Below are positions 61,293-64,000 of a stretch of 64,000 nucleotides of DNA, one piece after another. Source of the stretch: Palsa-1400 sp036501625 (GTDB taxonomy: Bacteria; Verrucomicrobiota; Verrucomicrobiia; Limisphaerales; Palsa-1400); contig DASXZY010000079.1 of NCBI GenBank assembly GCA_036501625.1, positions 337,541-401,540 of the forward strand, read 5' to 3'. The position numbers and the translations under genes are program-made. The notes beneath the pieces are model-generated. The model was not told the origin of the DNA. It worked only from the letters and a program-made list of their open reading frames with translations, and made no database searches. Position 1 is the stretch's first letter. Every line of letters begins with the position of its first letter.

Positions 61293-61355
61293 TCAATACT
61301 GTTTTATTCGCGGCCACTCCAACCAGCCGGACAAACCGCTTTTCGCGCTGGACAT
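61293..61355 (-). CDS. candidate 20-codon small ORF with strong translation signals
   Basis: Minus-strand ORF encoding MSSAKSGLSGWLEWPRIKQY. AAGGAGG lies exactly six bases upstream of the ATG (61362-61368), one of the best ribosome sites in the window, and a perfect TATAAT is at 61393-61398. No homologue is known to me. It could be a real small protein, a leader peptide or part of an interspersed repeat. Confidence 0.4.
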   Translation of the reverse strand: MSSAKSGLSGWLEWPRIKQY

Positions 61356-61361
61356 AAATGG

Positions 61362-61398
61362 CCTCCTTATAAATCCCCGGCCTGGCATGGCTATTATA
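61362..61398 (-). promoter_or_regulatory. promoter -10 box and ribosome site before the small ORF
   Basis: TATAAT (61393-61398) would start a transcript at about 61386 with a leader of about 30 bases carrying AAGGAGG (61362-61368) and then ATG at 61355. No TTGACA-like -35 is found at the right distance, so promoter strength is uncertain. Confidence 0.4.
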
Positions 61399-61442
61399 GA
61401 AATTTCCCAAGGCTGCCCTGATTTTCTCACAGGCCGCTTCGC

Positions 61443-62480
61443 CTACCGCGCCGAGGCTACGTTGGTCACGCTTGTCGCGCCGGCGGCGGTTTGTTTGGGC
61501 CACGGAGGCATTCCCGGCGGCAGAGGCGGCTGGGCCTGATTGACACCCGGCGGGAGCGGCGGCAATTTGTTGACAAGCGTCCGCCACAGTTGGCGTTCGC
61601 GCGGGGTCATCGATTCCCATTTCGTGGCGTTGCGCAGAAACTGGTTCTGCTCGCCGGCGGACATGGTGGCGAATTTGCTGAACGATTCCACGCATTGCCG
61701 TTGCACGCCGGGCGGCAGGCTGGCGTAGGAGCGCAAGGCGTGCTCCATTTGCTGGCGTTCGCTCTCGGAGAGGGATTGCACGGTTTCCTTGCGCTCTTCT
61801 CCCGACATGCCGAAAAACTGCCGAAAGGCTTCTGATAATTCCTCCCGCTGGCTGCCATTCAACCCCTGCCAGCGGTTTAATTCTTGCGCCCATTGGCCCC
61901 TCTGCTCGGCCGGCAAATGGGCCAGGACTTCCTCCTGCGCCGCGGGAGAGTGCCCCTGCCATTGCACATAGGTGCGCATGAACCCCTCTTTCTCCAGGAG
62001 GGATTTGCGCATGGCCTCGGGCAACTGGTCCCATTGCATCAGCCGGGCGAGGATCATGGGATGATAAAGGGGCGAAATATCCTTCATTTGCTCCTGGCGC
62101 TGGCCGGGGCTTAATCGCAGCAGGTTCAACACATACCAGTGCAACTCGGTTTGGCGCATGCGTTCCTCCCGCACATCTTTTGGCAAGGCTTCGTACTCGT
62201 GAATTTTGGCCAGCACCTGCGCCCGCCTTTGCTCGGATTGACCCGCCAGCATGCGCTCGCGCTCTACCGGGGTCATGCCCAGCAATCCGCGAAAGTAAGC
62301 CACCGGGGTCAGATTCGTCACGGTCACGCCATGTCCGACATCCTGATACCAATGCCAGGGCCAGGGCGGGGCACGATGGAGCGGAGCCGAGGCGTCATTC
62401 GTTTGCGCGCCCGCGGTGGCGGCGGCCAGGACTGGCAGGAGCAGCCAAAGATGGCAAAGTTGGAGGGTTTTGGAGCGCAT
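61443..62480 (-). CDS. exported DUF3106 protein
   Basis: 345 aa with a signal peptide (LQLCHLWLLLPVLAAATAGAQ). The rest is a helical array of repeats built on R/Q-x-x-x-L/M spacing with WE/WQ turns (e.g. LMQWDQLPEAMRKSLLEKEGFMR, ATKWESMTPRERQLWRTL), typical of DUF3106, and a Pro-rich tail. Similar helical periplasmic proteins are found beside sigma/anti-sigma pairs; a stress-related role is inferred from that context. Last gene of the sigma factor run, 5 bases after the anti-sigma-like gene. Confidence 0.85.
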   Translation of the reverse strand: MRSKTLQLCHLWLLLPVLAAATAGAQTNDASAPLHRAPPWPWHWYQDVGHGVTVTNLTPVAYFRGLLGMTPVERERMLAGQSEQRRAQVLAKIHEYEALPKDVREERMRQTELHWYVLNLLRLSPGQRQEQMKDISPLYHPMILARLMQWDQLPEAMRKSLLEKEGFMRTYVQWQGHSPAAQEEVLAHLPAEQRGQWAQELNRWQGLNGSQREELSEAFRQFFGMSGEERKETVQSLSESERQQMEHALRSYASLPPGVQRQCVESFSKFATMSAGEQNQFLRNATKWESMTPRERQLWRTLVNKLPPLPPGVNQAQPPLPPGMPPWPKQTAAGATSVTNVASAR

Positions 62481-62485
62481 GAGGG

Positions 62486-62986
62486 TTATTGCAACATGGT
62501 CAATAATTCGTCGTCGGCCACCTTGACCTTGTCGAGGCGGTCAATGGTATCGAAGTTTTCGAGCCAATCCACCGATGGCAGCGCGGCCAGGCGCATGGCG
62601 TTGGCGACGGCTTTGGCCTCCTGGGCGCGGTGCATGGCTTCGTATTCGCGGCAGGAAATAAGGCCGCAGCATACCATGGCGGCGGCGAGGGCCGCGCGCG
62701 GCATCCAACGCGGGGAAAGCCACGCGAAAAACGGCAGTCTCGAACGCCGAACCGGTTCGGGCAGGCGGCGAACTTCTTGCAGCACCCGCGCGGTGAAATT
62801 GCTGGAAACGGGCGCGGCAGGCATCCGGCGCAAGAGGCCGTTGAGGACGTCGTCCTCGCGCCAGGGTTCCCGCGCTTCGGGATGGGCGGCGAGCCATTCG
62901 CGCAAGCGGGCCTGCTCGGACACTGTCAAGGGGCGCCGCCAGCCGTCTTCTCTGAGTTTGTCATATTCCGAGTTTTGCATAATCAC
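62486..62986 (-). CDS. putative anti-sigma factor
   Basis: 166 aa. N-terminal 90 residues are soluble and charged (YDKLREDGWRRPLTVSEQARLREWL) and could hold the sigma factor; one membrane helix (RAALAAAMVCCGLISC, about 98-113) and a short outer part follow. No zinc-binding H-x3-C-x2-C motif is seen, so it is not a ZAS-type domain. The role is inferred from position: 9 bases after an ECF sigma factor and 5 bases before a secreted helical protein. Confidence 0.65.
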   Translation of the reverse strand: MIMQNSEYDKLREDGWRRPLTVSEQARLREWLAAHPEAREPWREDDVLNGLLRRMPAAPVSSNFTARVLQEVRRLPEPVRRSRLPFFAWLSPRWMPRAALAAAMVCCGLISCREYEAMHRAQEAKAVANAMRLAALPSVDWLENFDTIDRLDKVKVADDELLTMLQ

Positions 62987-62995
62987 TCTTTTTCG

Positions 62996-63631
62996 TTAAC
63001 ACCTCTTGGCCGGGAGAGTTTCGTTTTCTTGTTCTTCCCATGCGCCGGTGCGGAGGTAGGGCTTGAGTTTCTCCTTGAGCGTCTCGCGGCCCCGGTGGAT
63101 GAGCGACTTGGTGGCCGAAAGCGAGCAGCCCAGGACCTTGGCGATTTCCTCGTAGGAAAGCTCGTTCTCCTGGCAAAGCGCGATGGCCAGCCGCTGCTTC
63201 TCCGGCAATCCGGCCAGGGCGTCCTGGACTTTCTGCTCCAATTCCCGGTTCAGGAAGGCCTCCGGCGGGGAAACGGCGTGCAGGTCTGGATGTTGCGGCG
63301 GGGCCTGGTTCTCGTCCTCCGATTGGGCGGCATCGAGCGATTGGGCCGGATGCCTTCCGCGCCGCCGGATTTCGTTCAGGCACAAATGGCGGGCGATGGT
63401 GAATATCCATGTGGAAAACTTGGCTGAGACCTCGTAGCGGGCGGCGGATTGATAGACGCGGACAAAGACGTTTTGGGCCAGGTCTTCGGCCTCGTCGAGG
63501 TCGCGGAGCATGCGGTAGATGACATTGACGAGCGGCTGCTTGTATTTCTGGACCAATTCCTCAAAAGCCTGGAGGTCTCCGTGTTTGACACGGAGCATCA
63601 GCGCGGCATCGGGGTCCATGGGCAAGGCCAT
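62996..63631 (-). CDS. ECF-type RNA polymerase sigma factor
   Basis: 211 aa. Sigma region 2: AFEELVQKYKQPLVNVIYRMLRDLDEAEDLAQNVFVRVY and FSTWIFTIARHLCLNEIRRRGRHP. Region 4: ALAGLPEKQRLAIALCQENELSYEEIAKVLGCSLSATKSLIHRGRETLKEKL. The linker is longer than usual (about 35 residues). It directs RNA polymerase to a small stress regulon, probably including this operon. The anti-sigma-like gene follows after 9 bases. A TTGACA occurs at about 63706-63711 (minus) as a possible -35 box of its own promoter, with no good -10 partner. Confidence 0.93.
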   Translation of the reverse strand: MALPMDPDAALMLRVKHGDLQAFEELVQKYKQPLVNVIYRMLRDLDEAEDLAQNVFVRVYQSAARYEVSAKFSTWIFTIARHLCLNEIRRRGRHPAQSLDAAQSEDENQAPPQHPDLHAVSPPEAFLNRELEQKVQDALAGLPEKQRLAIALCQENELSYEEIAKVLGCSLSATKSLIHRGRETLKEKLKPYLRTGAWEEQENETLPAKRC

Positions 63632-63750
63632 TGATAGTAAAGTAGCTGAACACCGCCTGTCTCACAAGGTTGCGCGGCAATCGCAACGGTGTGGGCGGGC
63701 ATGGTGTCAAGACTATGTATTGGTTTTGGGCTTTTGTTACAATCTTAAAT

Positions 63751-63790
63751 CATATCGCAATTCACCGTAATTGACCGTATTTGGCCGCGA
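63751..63790. repeat. 10-bp periodic repeats (TTnnCCGnnn)
   Basis: TTCACCGTAA, TTGACCGTAT and TTGGCCGCGA follow each other at 63761, 63771 and 63781 with no gap, and the preceding ten bases (CATATCGCAA) match in part. The 10-bp phase is the same as in the array at 33813. The array lies between the small C-terminal gene and the sigma factor operon. Confidence 0.6.
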
Positions 63791-63795
63791 CTGAG

Positions 63796-63990
63796 TTAGT
63801 CGATGCCGAGGATTCGATTGATTTTTTCCTGTCTTTCTTCTTCGGTCATATTGTCCTGAGCTTCTTGTTTGCGGCGCTTGCGTCCATTTTCGTATTCCTC
63901 GTAGAGGCCAAGGCGGTATTGTTGTTCTTCCAGGCGGGCTTTGGCGGCTTCACGGTCGCTCCGGCGCAATAGCCAGAGGTTTTTGACCAT
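63796..63990 (-). CDS. small charged hypothetical protein, possibly cut by the window edge
   Basis: 64 codons visible from an ATG at 63990 to the stop at 63796: very charged, helical (AKARLEEQQYRLGLYEEYENGRKRRKQEAQ, MTEEERQEKINRILGID). No stop is seen between the ATG and the window end, so the true start may lie outside. It is the only candidate upstream of the sigma factor. No family recognised. Confidence 0.5.
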   Translation of the reverse strand: MVKNLWLLRRSDREAAKARLEEQQYRLGLYEEYENGRKRRKQEAQDNMTEEERQEKINRILGID

Positions 63991-64000
63991 GGCGGCGTGA

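Overview
The window is GC-rich bacterial chromosome and most likely comes from a soil or freshwater Verrucomicrobiota, Pedosphaera/Limisphaerales-like. This is inferred from gene content: large exported LamG/Ig-like/DUF2341 proteins, a family of Tat-exported carbohydrate-active enzymes, a bacterial SWIB-domain protein, Reg_prop two-component sensors, many ORFs without a clear Shine-Dalgarno, and no marker gene that fixes the taxon. No rRNA, prophage, transposase or CRISPR array was seen. One tRNA (Val, UAC) is present.

Region by region. 0.2-3.1 kb: ccsA/hemX-like - hemA - hemC, a cytochrome/tetrapyrrole cluster whose HemA lacks most of its C-terminal dimerisation domain. 3.1-5.8 kb (minus): DUF4404, Sel1-repeat protein, signal peptidase I and a secreted beta protein. 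6-9.1 kb: an SDR enzyme, then a TonB-like/ExbB/ExbD energy-transducing set. 9.1-11 kb: a dumbbell-shaped exported coiled-coil protein and lipoprotein MsrB. 11-13.7 kb: an exported FG-GAP protein, a NIPSNAP protein and a small holin-4-like membrane protein. 13.7-16.8 kb (minus): aguB - rfbD-like - DUF1080 - trmB. 16.9-19.4 kb: Ser/Thr kinase, HU, ketopantoate reductase and tRNA-Val. 19.4-21.1 kb: ruvX-truA-trmL. 21.2-33.6 kb: a 1351-aa sensor kinase with two different beta-propellers, two giant exported proteins and a NarL-type regulator, plausibly one sensing and polymer-handling locus. 34-39.9 kb: a complete tripartite RND efflux operon. 39.9-45.3 kb: a glutaminase-family exported protein, SWIB protein, Nudix hydrolase, twin cyclophilins and a single-domain response regulator.

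45.4-57.5 kb is the most unusual part. Ten genes lie on one strand with tiny gaps or ATGA overlaps. In transcription order they encode an exported substrate-binding-like/OmpA protein, a membrane VWA protein, an Fe(II)/2OG dioxygenase, a second membrane-anchored SBP-like/OmpA protein, a Cdc48-like AAA+ ATPase, an XpaC-like membrane coiled-coil protein, a TelA-family protein, and a complete NrtA/urea-type ABC importer (SBP, permease, ATPase). I read it as one envelope-spanning uptake/stress machine; its substrate cannot be told from the sequence. A short palindrome-bounded, MITE-like insertion sits between its AAA+ and XpaC-like genes.

58-64 kb: a Tat-exported glycoside-hydrolase-like protein with a coupled cupin, a putative 20-codon ORF with its own promoter and strong ribosome site, an ECF sigma/anti-sigma-like/DUF3106 operon, and a small charged protein at the edge. 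Several intergenic regions hold short repeats with an exact 10-bp period and strong hairpins that no annotated gene explains.
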